Shown here piece after piece: positions 24,295 to 31,723 of a stretch of 46,230 nt of DNA. The DNA is from an uncultured Lachnospiraceae bacterium (GTDB lineage: Bacteria; Bacillota; Clostridia; Lachnospirales; Lachnospiraceae). Position 1 is the first letter of the stretch, and every line of letters begins with the position of its first letter. The DNA is taken from assembly GCA_949738465.1 (NCBI GenBank), contig CATJBQ010000094.1, forward strand, positions 1-46,230, read 5' to 3'. A program made the translations under genes and the position numbers. The notes beneath the pieces were generated by a model. It saw only the letters and a list, made by a program, of their open reading frames with translations, was not told where the DNA came from and did no database searches.

Positions 24295-24902
24295 ATGCGA
24301 AAGCCCAGGTCCGCGTGAAAGCGGACCTCCACCGTCCGCAGGAATTTAAGATGTTTGACAATCACAACCAGGGCGATGCAGAAAGCGGCAAGCTGTAAGG
24401 TGAAGACGCCGCAGCGAAGCAGTGTCCCGATAAAAAACATCAGGAAGGAAACAATCACCCGCCAGGCGTGGGGAGTAATCCGCACAACGGTAGAGAAGAA
24501 CACGAAGGGAAAGGCCAGGTAAAAGACCAGAAAGCTTTCCGGAAGCAGGCCCAGCAGGGCGCCGAAGGAGACGGCGATGGCTTTGCCAAAGCGGGCATGT
24601 CCCCAGACCGGGGCGATCAGCACCAGGGCAAAAAGCGGATTCTCCCAGCTCATATAATGCAGGCACAGCGCTACCGGGACGGCTCCCTTCATAATGTCGC
24701 AGACCAGACAGAGAAAGCCCATGGAGAGGCCCACGTACTTGAAGACATTTCCGGCGCCCGGGTTTCCGTCGTCAGAGATCTCGCAGATATTAATGTGGCA
24801 AAGCTTTAAAGGCAGGAGCTTGCTGTACATCACACTGCCGGACAGATAGCCGAATATCATAAAAAATAAATAGGCAAGAACCGTGGTTGTTTCAAAAGGC
24901 AT
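24279..24902 (-). CDS. Divergent PlsY-like glycerol-3-phosphate acyltransferase family membrane protein
   Basis: A 207-residue protein with about five membrane helices. It keeps the order of PlsY motifs but in altered form: GYLSGSVMYSKLLP (18-31), DGNPGAGN (45-52) in place of GSGNxGATN, DIMKGAVPV (69-77), and WGHARFGKAIAVSFGALLG (100-118) where PlsY has a longer GHxxxxFxGFKGGKG. PlsY acylates glycerol-3-phosphate from acyl phosphate; whether this variant keeps that activity is unknown. It follows a glycolipid glucosyltransferase gene by 14 bp, so a role in membrane lipid synthesis is reasonable. The start at 24902 is set by AAAGGAAG 7 nt upstream. A normal plsY is probably elsewhere. Confidence 0.65.
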   Translation of the reverse strand: MPFETTTVLAYLFFMIFGYLSGSVMYSKLLPLKLCHINICEISDDGNPGAGNVFKYVGLSMGFLCLVCDIMKGAVPVALCLHYMSWENPLFALVLIAPVWGHARFGKAIAVSFGALLGLLPESFLVFYLAFPFVFFSTVVRITPHAWRVIVSFLMFFIGTLLRCGVFTLQLAAFCIALVVIVKHLKFLRTVEVRFHADLGFRIHSPK

Positions 24903-24916
24903 AAAGACACTTCCTT

Positions 24917-26029
24917 TCAAATCTTCTCTTTCTGTAAAAACTGGTAAATACGCTCCGCGGCATCCGGCAGCGCGTGCTGCTTCTGGGCTAGGCGCATGGC
25001 GCTACGGGCCTGCTCATTGTCATACAGCAGACGCCCATAGTAGATCTGCTCCCGCAGAGACCTCCCGTTGTAGCTTAAGCCGTGGGAGGCGAAAAAACGC
25101 GCATTCCGCGTCTCACAGCCGGGAATGGGGGCCGTGTGGATGGTGGGAATTCCCTTCACCAGCGCTTCGGTGCTGGTGAGGCCGCCGGGCTTGGTATATA
25201 GAAGGTCGGCGCTGTCCATGTAGAGGGACACCTGCCGGGTAAAATCCAGTACATATACATTTTCATAAGCTCCGAAGTGCTTTCGCAGGGAGCTTTTCAA
25301 TTCCTCGTTGCTGCCGCCCATGGCGACGATGGTCACACCGGATCCATATTTTTTCAAAAAAGAACGTATCAGCGCATCCATATGTCCAAAACCCATGCTG
25401 CCGGACATAATCAGGATCTCGAAGCCTTCTGTGGGAAGGCCAAGGCTTTCGCGGGCCTCCCGGCGGCTTTTGTGCTGCGCAAATTCTGCCGATACCGGAA
25501 TGCCGAAGGGCAGAAGCTTCTCCCGGGGCAGCCCCTTTTTGTAAAATTCCCGGGTCAGATCCCGGTGCGGGATTACATAATAGTCCAGCCGTGTCTCCTC
25601 CCAAAAAGGGATGGAGGTATAATCCGTAGCCACGGCCATGGTGAGAATGTCCAGCTTGTACTTTTTACGGATGTAGGTCAGCGTCTGGGCCGGAAACAGA
25701 TGGGAGGTAATAACCACGTCAAAATTGTTTCCGGTGATATAATCGTACATCTGGCGGGCATAGCGTGTGTTGGCAAAATAGACCGGGGACTTGGTATGGG
25801 TATTGCTGATAATGCCGCCGGCCCGGTACGCAAGCCCGAAAAGATGCGGCGTCTTGCTGGCCACGTTCACGTAGGTTTTGCAGACGGCGTTGGAGGTCTT
25901 CTTGCCGGCAAACAGCAGGGCGTCCATAAATTCGCAGTCTACCTGGTGGGATTTCAAATTCTCGTATACGGCCAGAGCGGCAGAATTGTGCCCCTGGCCG
26001 GTGCTGCAGGAGAGAATTAATATTTTCAT
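24917..26029 (-). CDS. MGDG synthase/UgtP-like diacylglycerol glycosyltransferase (GT28)
   Basis: A 370-residue GT-B enzyme. The N-terminus MKILILSCSTGQGHNSAA has the GxGH motif of MGDG synthase and UgtP, and the C-terminal half has LIMSGSMGFGHMDAL, VVAMGGSNEELK-like blocks and the donor site KPGGLTSTEAL. It would put glucose or galactose on diacylglycerol to make membrane glycolipid or a lipoteichoic acid anchor. The ATG at 26029 follows AGGAGT at good spacing; the longer frame upstream has no such site. It is transcribed with the PlsY-like gene. A related role in polyprenyl-sugar synthesis is possible because the family is broad. Confidence 0.85.
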   Translation of the reverse strand: MKILILSCSTGQGHNSAALAVYENLKSHQVDCEFMDALLFAGKKTSNAVCKTYVNVASKTPHLFGLAYRAGGIISNTHTKSPVYFANTRYARQMYDYITGNNFDVVITSHLFPAQTLTYIRKKYKLDILTMAVATDYTSIPFWEETRLDYYVIPHRDLTREFYKKGLPREKLLPFGIPVSAEFAQHKSRREARESLGLPTEGFEILIMSGSMGFGHMDALIRSFLKKYGSGVTIVAMGGSNEELKSSLRKHFGAYENVYVLDFTRQVSLYMDSADLLYTKPGGLTSTEALVKGIPTIHTAPIPGCETRNARFFASHGLSYNGRSLREQIYYGRLLYDNEQARSAMRLAQKQHALPDAAERIYQFLQKEKI

Positions 26030-26128
26030 AGAACTTACTCCTAGTATGTGTATTACTTTCAAAACGAGGCAGGCCGTCTGTTGCGGCTGCCCCGTCTGCA
26101 AACATATGTTCCCCCCCATTAAAAGGGA

Positions 26129-26752
26129 TCAGAAACTCACATGCAGATGCTCAAAGAGAACCCTCAAAGAATCCGCGTCCGGCAGAAGGATCATGTTGGC
26201 GTCCATCTCGGAATCCCCCACCGTCAAGGTCTCGTCAACAAACAACACCTGATCCCCCAGCCGGGGAATCCGATCCTCGGAGGCACGAAGGACGCTGTCG
26301 ATGGTGCCGGTCTCGGCGGACGGCGGGGAAATGTTGATAAAAAGTCCTGTCAGATCCGCCAGGGCCTTCACATATGCGGCGGAGGTAATATTGCCCATCT
26401 CGCTGACAACGGACAGATCCATCTCGGAAATGTCCTTCAGGGAGGAGATACTGGAGGGGTAAAAGGTGTTGATCAGCTTGCTGGCAAAATTGGGCTTCAC
26501 GACGTGGAGAAGCATGCCGCTCAAGTCTCCGGAAAGCTCCAGAAAAATGCAGATCACGGAGGCGTCCCCCCCGCCCAGAAGCTGGGCGATCTCCTGGTAA
26601 TCCACCAGAGTAATTACAGGAATCTGGATATCAACGCTGGCGCCCATCAAGGCGGCCAGAGCGGTTGCGGCATTGCCGGAGCCGATATTGCCCACTTCGG
26701 TCAGGGCGTCAATATGTACCGGCTGCAGTTGTATGGTGTTGTTTGCTGTCAT
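26129..26752 (-). CDS. cheC: CheC family chemotaxis phosphatase
   Basis: A 207-residue protein with two copies of the CheC/FliY active-site helix: ALTEVGNIGSGNAATAL near the N-terminus and SVVSEMGNITSAAYVKAL in the second half. Each has the E-x-x-N pair used to dephosphorylate CheY-P. No other che, fli or receptor genes are in the window, so its partner (CheY, CheD) must be elsewhere. The start at MTANN is chosen on family length; AAAGGAA lies about 11 nt upstream. It precedes the glycosyltransferase gene on the same strand by about 100 bp and is divergent from the RND gene. Confidence 0.88.
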   Translation of the reverse strand: MTANNTIQLQPVHIDALTEVGNIGSGNAATALAALMGASVDIQIPVITLVDYQEIAQLLGGGDASVICIFLELSGDLSGMLLHVVKPNFASKLINTFYPSSISSLKDISEMDLSVVSEMGNITSAAYVKALADLTGLFINISPPSAETGTIDSVLRASEDRIPRLGDQVLFVDETLTVGDSEMDANMILLPDADSLRVLFEHLHVSF

Positions 26753-26888
26753 AATTTCTACATTCCTTTCCCGGAAAACCCTGGTTCTGCGCAAATGTGC
26801 CTGGCAGAGGAAGGGTTTGCCTTTCTTTCATTTTATCATAACTTTGGAGAGAAGAAAAGAGATAGGAAATAAAATTAATGAAATTTAA

Positions 26889-26917
26889 TTGGAATAATTT
26901 TAGAAAAATTTTAGAAT
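26889..26917 (+). promoter_or_regulatory. Putative promoter of the RND transporter gene
   Basis: TTGGAA (26889-26894), a 17-bp spacer and TAGAAT (26912-26917) lie in the AT-rich stretch between cheC and the RND gene. The rest of the 265-bp divergent gap shows no gene. Confidence 0.45.
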
Positions 26918-27017
26918 ATTTTCTATTTATTTCGTTGCCACTAACTGGAAAAAGGGGTAAACTTAAAAACTGAACAGGAAGTCGGAAAACAGGACATCCA
27001 GCGAAAGGAGAGCATAC

Positions 27018-30000
27018 GTGTTTTCGAGATTTAGTGTAAAAAAGCCTTATACGGTACTGGTGGTGATTGCGCTGGTGATCGTGCTGGGAGTGGTATCCCT
27101 GACCAGAATGACAACAGACCTTCTGCCCAGCATGAATATGCCTTACGCGATTGTGATCACTACATATCCCGGCGCAAGCCCGGAGGAGGTGGAGGAGGGC
27201 GTTACCAAGCCCATTGAGAGCGCAATGGCGACCACCTCCAACATCAAGAACATCAGTTCAAGATCGTCGGATAATATGTCCATGGTGATTCTGGAGTTTG
27301 AACAGACGGCCAATATGGATTCGGTTACCATTGAGATGCGGGAGAGCCTGGATCAGATTGCCGGCTATTTTCCGGATTCTGTGGGAAATCCCATCATTAT
27401 GAAGATCAATCCCGATATGATGCCCATTCTGATTTCGGCGGCGGATATGGACGGGATGGATGAGACCCAGATTACCCATTATGTGGAAAACGTGCTGATT
27501 CCGGAGCTTGAGAGCATTGAGGGCGTCGCCTCTGCCACGGCCGTGGGAACCATCCAGGAGACGGTGGAGGTAACGCTGGATCAGGAGAAGATCGACCGGA
27601 TCAACGCGGACATCAAAGCCTCCCTGGATGAGACCTTTGCCAAGGCCCAGGAGGAGATGGACCAGGCGGCGAAGGAGGTGGATTCCGGCAAAGACGAGCT
27701 GGAATCTGGTCAGGAACAGCTTGCGTCCCAGGTCAGCGACGCGTCCAACCAGTTGAACGATAAGAAAATGGAGCTGATGCTGACGGAAAACGATCTGAAT
27801 GCGCAGCTTGCGGAATTGCGGAATACGAAAACCCAGGTGGAGCAGGGCATTGCCGGTCTGACACAGCTTTCCGAAGGGGCCGGGCAGCTCAGGGAGGCCA
27901 TTTCCCAACTGGAGCAGGGCATTGGCGCCGCGGAGCTGATGCCGCCCCAGATGCAGGAGGAGGCCGGAATCAATCTGGAATTGATGAAAGCGCAGCTTCT
28001 GGAGCTTCAGAACCAGTATGCGGCGTTGGAGCAGCAGGTGGCCGGAATGGCGGCGGAGCTGGGCCAGGAAAATCTGACCCTGGATACGCTGCCGGCGGCG
28101 ATTGTCACCATGACGGAGAACCTGGCCCAGATCAACGGAGGCATTGCCCAGTTGGAGCAGGGGCTTTCTGCCATCGCGGAAGGAAAGGCCACCATCAACG
28201 ATACCCTGGCCCAACTGAATAAGAGCCAGATTCTCGGATCCATCCAGATGGGGAGCGCCACGGCCCAGCTTTCCAATGGGGAACAGCAGCTTGAGAGCGC
28301 CAGGGAGGAATTTGAGCAGCAGAAGGATTCTGCCTATGAAGCGGCTTCCCTGGACAGTATCCTCACGCTGGATATGCTGAAAAATATTTTGACGGCCCAG
28401 AATTTTTCCATGCCGGCAGGCTATGTGACGGAGGAAGGAGAGCAGTACCTGATCCGGGTAGGAAACCGCGTCTCCGATGTGGAAGAACTGTCGGAGCTGG
28501 TATTGATGGATATGCATATGGACGGCGTGGAGCCGGTGCGGCTGTCCGATGTGGCTAAGGTGGAGCTGGTGAGCAATGCCGAGGAGGTGTATGCCAGCAT
28601 CAACGGCAACCCCGGGGTGATGCTGTCCATCGAAAAGCAGACCGGCTACTCCACCGGCGATGTGACGGACCGGGTGCTGGAACGGATGGAAGAACTGACG
28701 GCAGAGGAGGAAGGACTGCACCTTACTACGTTGATGGACCAGGGAATTTACATTGACCTGATTGTGGATTCCGTGCTGCAGAATATCGTGATCGGCGGCA
28801 TTCTGGCGATTCTGATCCTGCTGGTCTTTTTGAAGGATATCCGGCCCACGGTGGTGATTGCCTGCTCCATACCGGTCAGCGTTATTTTCGCGGTGGTGCT
28901 GATGTATTTTTCCGGCATTACCCTGAACGTGATCTCGCTGTCGGGCCTGGCCCTGGGCATTGGTATGCTGGTGGACAATTCCATCGTGGTGATTGAAAAT
29001 ATTTACCGGCTGCGGAGCCTGGGCGAATCCCCCAAGAGAGCCGCGGTGGAGGGAGCGAAGCAGGTGACGGGAGCCATCGTCGCTTCCACCCTTACCACCA
29101 TCTGCGTGTTTGCACCCATTGTTTTTACAGAGGGGATCACCAGACAACTGTTTGTGGATATGGGCCTGACCATCGCTTATTCGCTGCTGGCCAGTCTGAT
29201 GATTGCCCTGACCTTTGTGCCGATGATGTCCAGCGGCGTTTTAAAGAAGGCTTCCGAGAAAAAGCATCCGCTTTTTGACCGTGTGGTGGAAGGCTATGGC
29301 CGTGCCCTGAAGGTGCTTCTGCGGTTTAAGCCGCTGGTATTTATCGCCGCGCTGGCATTGCTGGTGGGAAGCATCTTCGGTGCGCTGTCCAACGGAACGG
29401 CCTTCATGCCGGCCATGGAAAGTCCTCAGTTGTCCGTGACGCTGACCCCGCCGGAGGATGCCTCCTTTTCCGAAGGGGCAGAGCTGTCGGAGGAGGTGAT
29501 GGAGCGGCTTCTGGAACTTGAGGATATCGATACCATCGGAGCCATGGCAGGAACCGGAAGCGCCCTGGGCATGGGGGGTGGGGATACCATCAGTATGTAT
29601 GTGATTCTCAAGGAGGATCCCAAGCTTACCAATGCCCAGATCACTAAGGAGATCCAGCAGCGCACCGCCGATCTGGATTGTGAAATTTCTGTCAATTCCT
29701 CCGCCATGGATATCAGTATGCTGGGAGGAAGCGGACTTTCGGTGCGGATTAAGGGGCGGGATCTGGAAAAAATGCAGACCATTGCCCGGGATGTTGCGGC
29801 CATCGTCGCAGATACGGAAGGAACTTATGAGGTGTCCGACGGCCTGGAGGAGACCACGCCGCAGCTTAAGATTTCAGTGGATAAGGAAAAGGCGGCTTCC
29901 TACAATATGACGGTGGCCCAGGTCTTCCAGCTTGTGTATGCGAAGGTGGCGGACGCCAGCAAAGCCACCACCATTTCCACAGACCTTACGGATTATGAGG

Positions 30001-30827
30001 TGTACGTATCGGAGGGAGAGACCGCGGACCTTACCAGAAAGGACATTGAGGCGCTGACCTTTACCTACACCGACAAGGAAGGGGAGGAAGAAGAAATTCC
30101 CTTAAGAGAGATTGCGGATTTTGAGGAGACAGAGGGCTTAAGCTCCATCAGCCGGGACGCCCAGGAGCGTTACATTACCGTCACCGCGCTGGTGGATGAG
30201 GAACACAACGTGGGTCTGGTATCCCGGGATCTGCAGCGGGCTTTGAACCGGTACGACTGCCCGGAAGGGTACACGTTGGAGATGACAGGAGAGGATGAAA
30301 CCATCAATGAGGCCATCGAACAGTTGATTCTGATGCTGATTCTGGCAGTGATATTTGTGTATTTGATTATGGTGGCCCAGTTCCAGTCCCTGCTGTCGCC
30401 CTTTATCATCATGTTTACCATTCCGCTGGCATTTACCGGAGGCTTCCTGGCACTGTTTCTTACCGGAAGCGAGGTCAGCGTCATCGCCCTGCTGGGCTTT
30501 GTCATGCTGGCCGGTATCATCGTCAACAACGGGATTGTGCTGGTAGACTACACCAACCAGCTCCGCCGGGAGGGCCTTGGCAAAAAGGAGGCTCTGGTGG
30601 AGGCCGGAAAGACCCGTGTCCGCCCGATTCTCATGACGGCGCTGACGACGATTGTAGCCATGTTCATCATGGCTCTGGGTTTAGACGAAGGCTCGGAGAT
30701 GATGCAGCCCATGGCCCTGGTGGTAGTGGGCGGTCTGATCTACGGGACGTTGCTGACGCTGATTGTGGTACCCTGCATCTACGATGCATTCCACCGGAAT
30801 CGGAGTATGGTGGAGGAGGAGTTCTAA
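27018..30827 (+). CDS. RND family transporter with long coiled-coil insertion
   Basis: A 1269-residue inner membrane transporter of the HAE1/AcrB-like class. It starts with the family opening (helix at 11-28, then TTDLLPSMNMPYAIV) and has two sets of six helices, the loop motifs GISLSGLALGIGMLVDNS-like block (around 28945-28990) and GFVMLAGIIVNNGIVLVD-like block (around 30497-30550). Residues about 200-450 form a Gln/Glu/Leu-rich coiled coil inserted in the first outer domain; normal RND pumps lack this. The GTG at 27018 follows AAAGGAG. No membrane fusion protein or outer-membrane channel gene is adjacent, as expected for a one-membrane cell. The substrate (drug, lipid or peptide) cannot be inferred. 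Confidence 0.9.
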   Translation: MFSRFSVKKPYTVLVVIALVIVLGVVSLTRMTTDLLPSMNMPYAIVITTYPGASPEEVEEGVTKPIESAMATTSNIKNISSRSSDNMSMVILEFEQTANMDSVTIEMRESLDQIAGYFPDSVGNPIIMKINPDMMPILISAADMDGMDETQITHYVENVLIPELESIEGVASATAVGTIQETVEVTLDQEKIDRINADIKASLDETFAKAQEEMDQAAKEVDSGKDELESGQEQLASQVSDASNQLNDKKMELMLTENDLNAQLAELRNTKTQVEQGIAGLTQLSEGAGQLREAISQLEQGIGAAELMPPQMQEEAGINLELMKAQLLELQNQYAALEQQVAGMAAELGQENLTLDTLPAAIVTMTENLAQINGGIAQLEQGLSAIAEGKATINDTLAQLNKSQILGSIQMGSATAQLSNGEQQLESAREEFEQQKDSAYEAASLDSILTLDMLKNILTAQNFSMPAGYVTEEGEQYLIRVGNRVSDVEELSELVLMDMHMDGVEPVRLSDVAKVELVSNAEEVYASINGNPGVMLSIEKQTGYSTGDVTDRVLERMEELTAEEEGLHLTTLMDQGIYIDLIVDSVLQNIVIGGILAILILLVFLKDIRPTVVIACSIPVSVIFAVVLMYFSGITLNVISLSGLALGIGMLVDNSIVVIENIYRLRSLGESPKRAAVEGAKQVTGAIVASTLTTICVFAPIVFTEGITRQLFVDMGLTIAYSLLASLMIALTFVPMMSSGVLKKASEKKHPLFDRVVEGYGRALKVLLRFKPLVFIAALALLVGSIFGALSNGTAFMPAMESPQLSVTLTPPEDASFSEGAELSEEVMERLLELEDIDTIGAMAGTGSALGMGGGDTISMYVILKEDPKLTNAQITKEIQQRTADLDCEISVNSSAMDISMLGGSGLSVRIKGRDLEKMQTIARDVAAIVADTEGTYEVSDGLEETTPQLKISVDKEKAASYNMTVAQVFQLVYAKVADASKATTISTDLTDYEVYVSEGETADLTRKDIEALTFTYTDKEGEEEEIPLREIADFEETEGLSSISRDAQERYITVTALVDEEHNVGLVSRDLQRALNRYDCPEGYTLEMTGEDETINEAIEQLILMLILAVIFVYLIMVAQFQSLLSPFIIMFTIPLAFTGGFLALFLTGSEVSVIALLGFVMLAGIIVNNGIVLVDYTNQLRREGLGKKEALVEAGKTRVRPILMTALTTIVAMFIMALGLDEGSEMMQPMALVVVGGLIYGTLLTLIVVPCIYDAFHRNRSMVEEEF

Positions 30828-30851
30828 AAAAGTCCTGATCAGAGTGTAAGC

Positions 30852-31088
30852 GGCAAATGGCGCAGCCGTATCACCCCGTCTTGCATCGGTTTCGGATTTA
30901 AGAGTTTCTAAATGTTCTGAGTAGTTTTTCGGCTGCAGGACGTAACCGCCCTCAATGTGCCATCCATGGCACAGTTCGGGCTTCCGGCAGCATCCATGCT
31001 GCCGGATTACTGGGATAGGTCAGAACATTAAGAAGCTCTAAAATCCTCCACAGCCGCAATTCGTGGTGATACGGCTGCGCCATTTGCC
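30852..31088. repeat. 237-bp palindromic intergenic element
   Basis: The outer 24 bp are a perfect inverted repeat (30852-30875 and 31065-31088). The match continues imperfectly so that each arm is about 69 bp (to 30920 and from 31020), with ATGTTCTGA conserved near the inner end. Inside are two tight hairpins with the same CATCCATG-type tip: 30956-30963 with 30966-30973 (8 bp), and 30983-30993 with 30996-31006 (11 bp). It starts 24 bp after the RND stop. There is no T-run, so it is not a plain terminator. It may be a small non-autonomous mobile element or a structured RNA. Confidence 0.65.
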
Positions 31089-31194
31089 AATTCCAGTTCT
31101 GGCTGGCCGTTTGGTCCAGTACGATCTTCTGCATCAGCAATGAAAAATATGCTTGACAAGAAGAAGTCCATCGGCTAAGATAAAGAACATAAGA

Positions 31195-31499
31195 AAAAGG
31201 TGATGAGAAAGAGGAGTACACATTTACCCCTGTCAGAGAGAGCGGCCCAAGGCTGTAAGGCCGTTTCGGGAAGGAAATGTGGAAGGTGGCTTTCGAACCG
31301 GAGATCGGAACGGTTTTGCATGAATGGAAGCGAAGGAAAAATGTGGCCGGACGCCATAGATTAGCTTTCCTACATGCAACCAAGTAAGAGATCCCGCGCA
31401 GTTCCCGTTAAGAACCCAGGAGATGCGGAACAATTCCGCAACAAAGGTGGTACCGCGATCACACGCCCTTTGCAGTTTCGGCTGCAGAGGGCTTTTTTT
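31195..31499 (+). promoter_or_regulatory. T-box riboswitch of valS
   Basis: The leader contains the conserved T-box sequence AGGTGGTACCGCG at 31445-31457, directly before a terminator, and Stem I elements upstream: GATGAGAAAGAGGAGTA (31202-31218), and AGAGAG near 31230. CACATTT and AAATGTG flank the specifier loop, and GAAAG pairs with CTTTC below it. The 3' side of the loop reads GAAGGTGG; the valine codon GTG at 31286-31288 would be the specifier. Uncharged tRNA-Val pairing should favour the antiterminator and turn on valS. Exact ends of Stem I are estimated. Confidence 0.9.
31465..31499 (+). terminator. T-box regulated intrinsic terminator
   Basis: GCCCTTTGCAG (31465-31475) pairs with CTGCAGAGGGC (31482-31492) with one G-U pair and a 6-nt loop, followed by seven T residues (31493-31499). 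It lies directly after the T-box sequence. Confidence 0.92.
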
Positions 31500-31701
31500 G
31501 GTTAGTACGAACTAACCGTTAACACAGATACCGGGAAGTATTGTATCAAAAGCGGAATACATTTTGTGTAATCTGCGCTACCCCATCCCCACCACCAAGC
31601 CCCCGCTCTTGATACACCCCTCACTTTTTTACAGAATGTAGCGCAACAATAATGAATCACCCTCCGGGTGTACCTGTATGCGCAGAATGCAGCGCAACAA
31701 T
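31500..31701. repeat. Short hairpin and 19-nt direct duplication in the valS leader
   Basis: Just past the terminator is a perfect 7-bp hairpin (31500-31506 with 31511-31517). Further on, a 19-nt sequence occurs twice with one difference, at 31632-31650 and 31683-31701, the second copy ending next to the valS ribosome binding site. The stretch from 31500 to 31723 has no gene that I can support. Confidence 0.5.
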
Positions 31702-31723
31702 TAACGAAAGGAGACATTTCAAC

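Noticed and set aside
27258-29147. Long minus-strand open frame of 629 codons opposite the RND gene
   Set aside because: Its His/Gln/Leu-rich composition is the mirror of the coiled-coil coding sequence; no ribosome binding site or domain. A shadow of the real gene.
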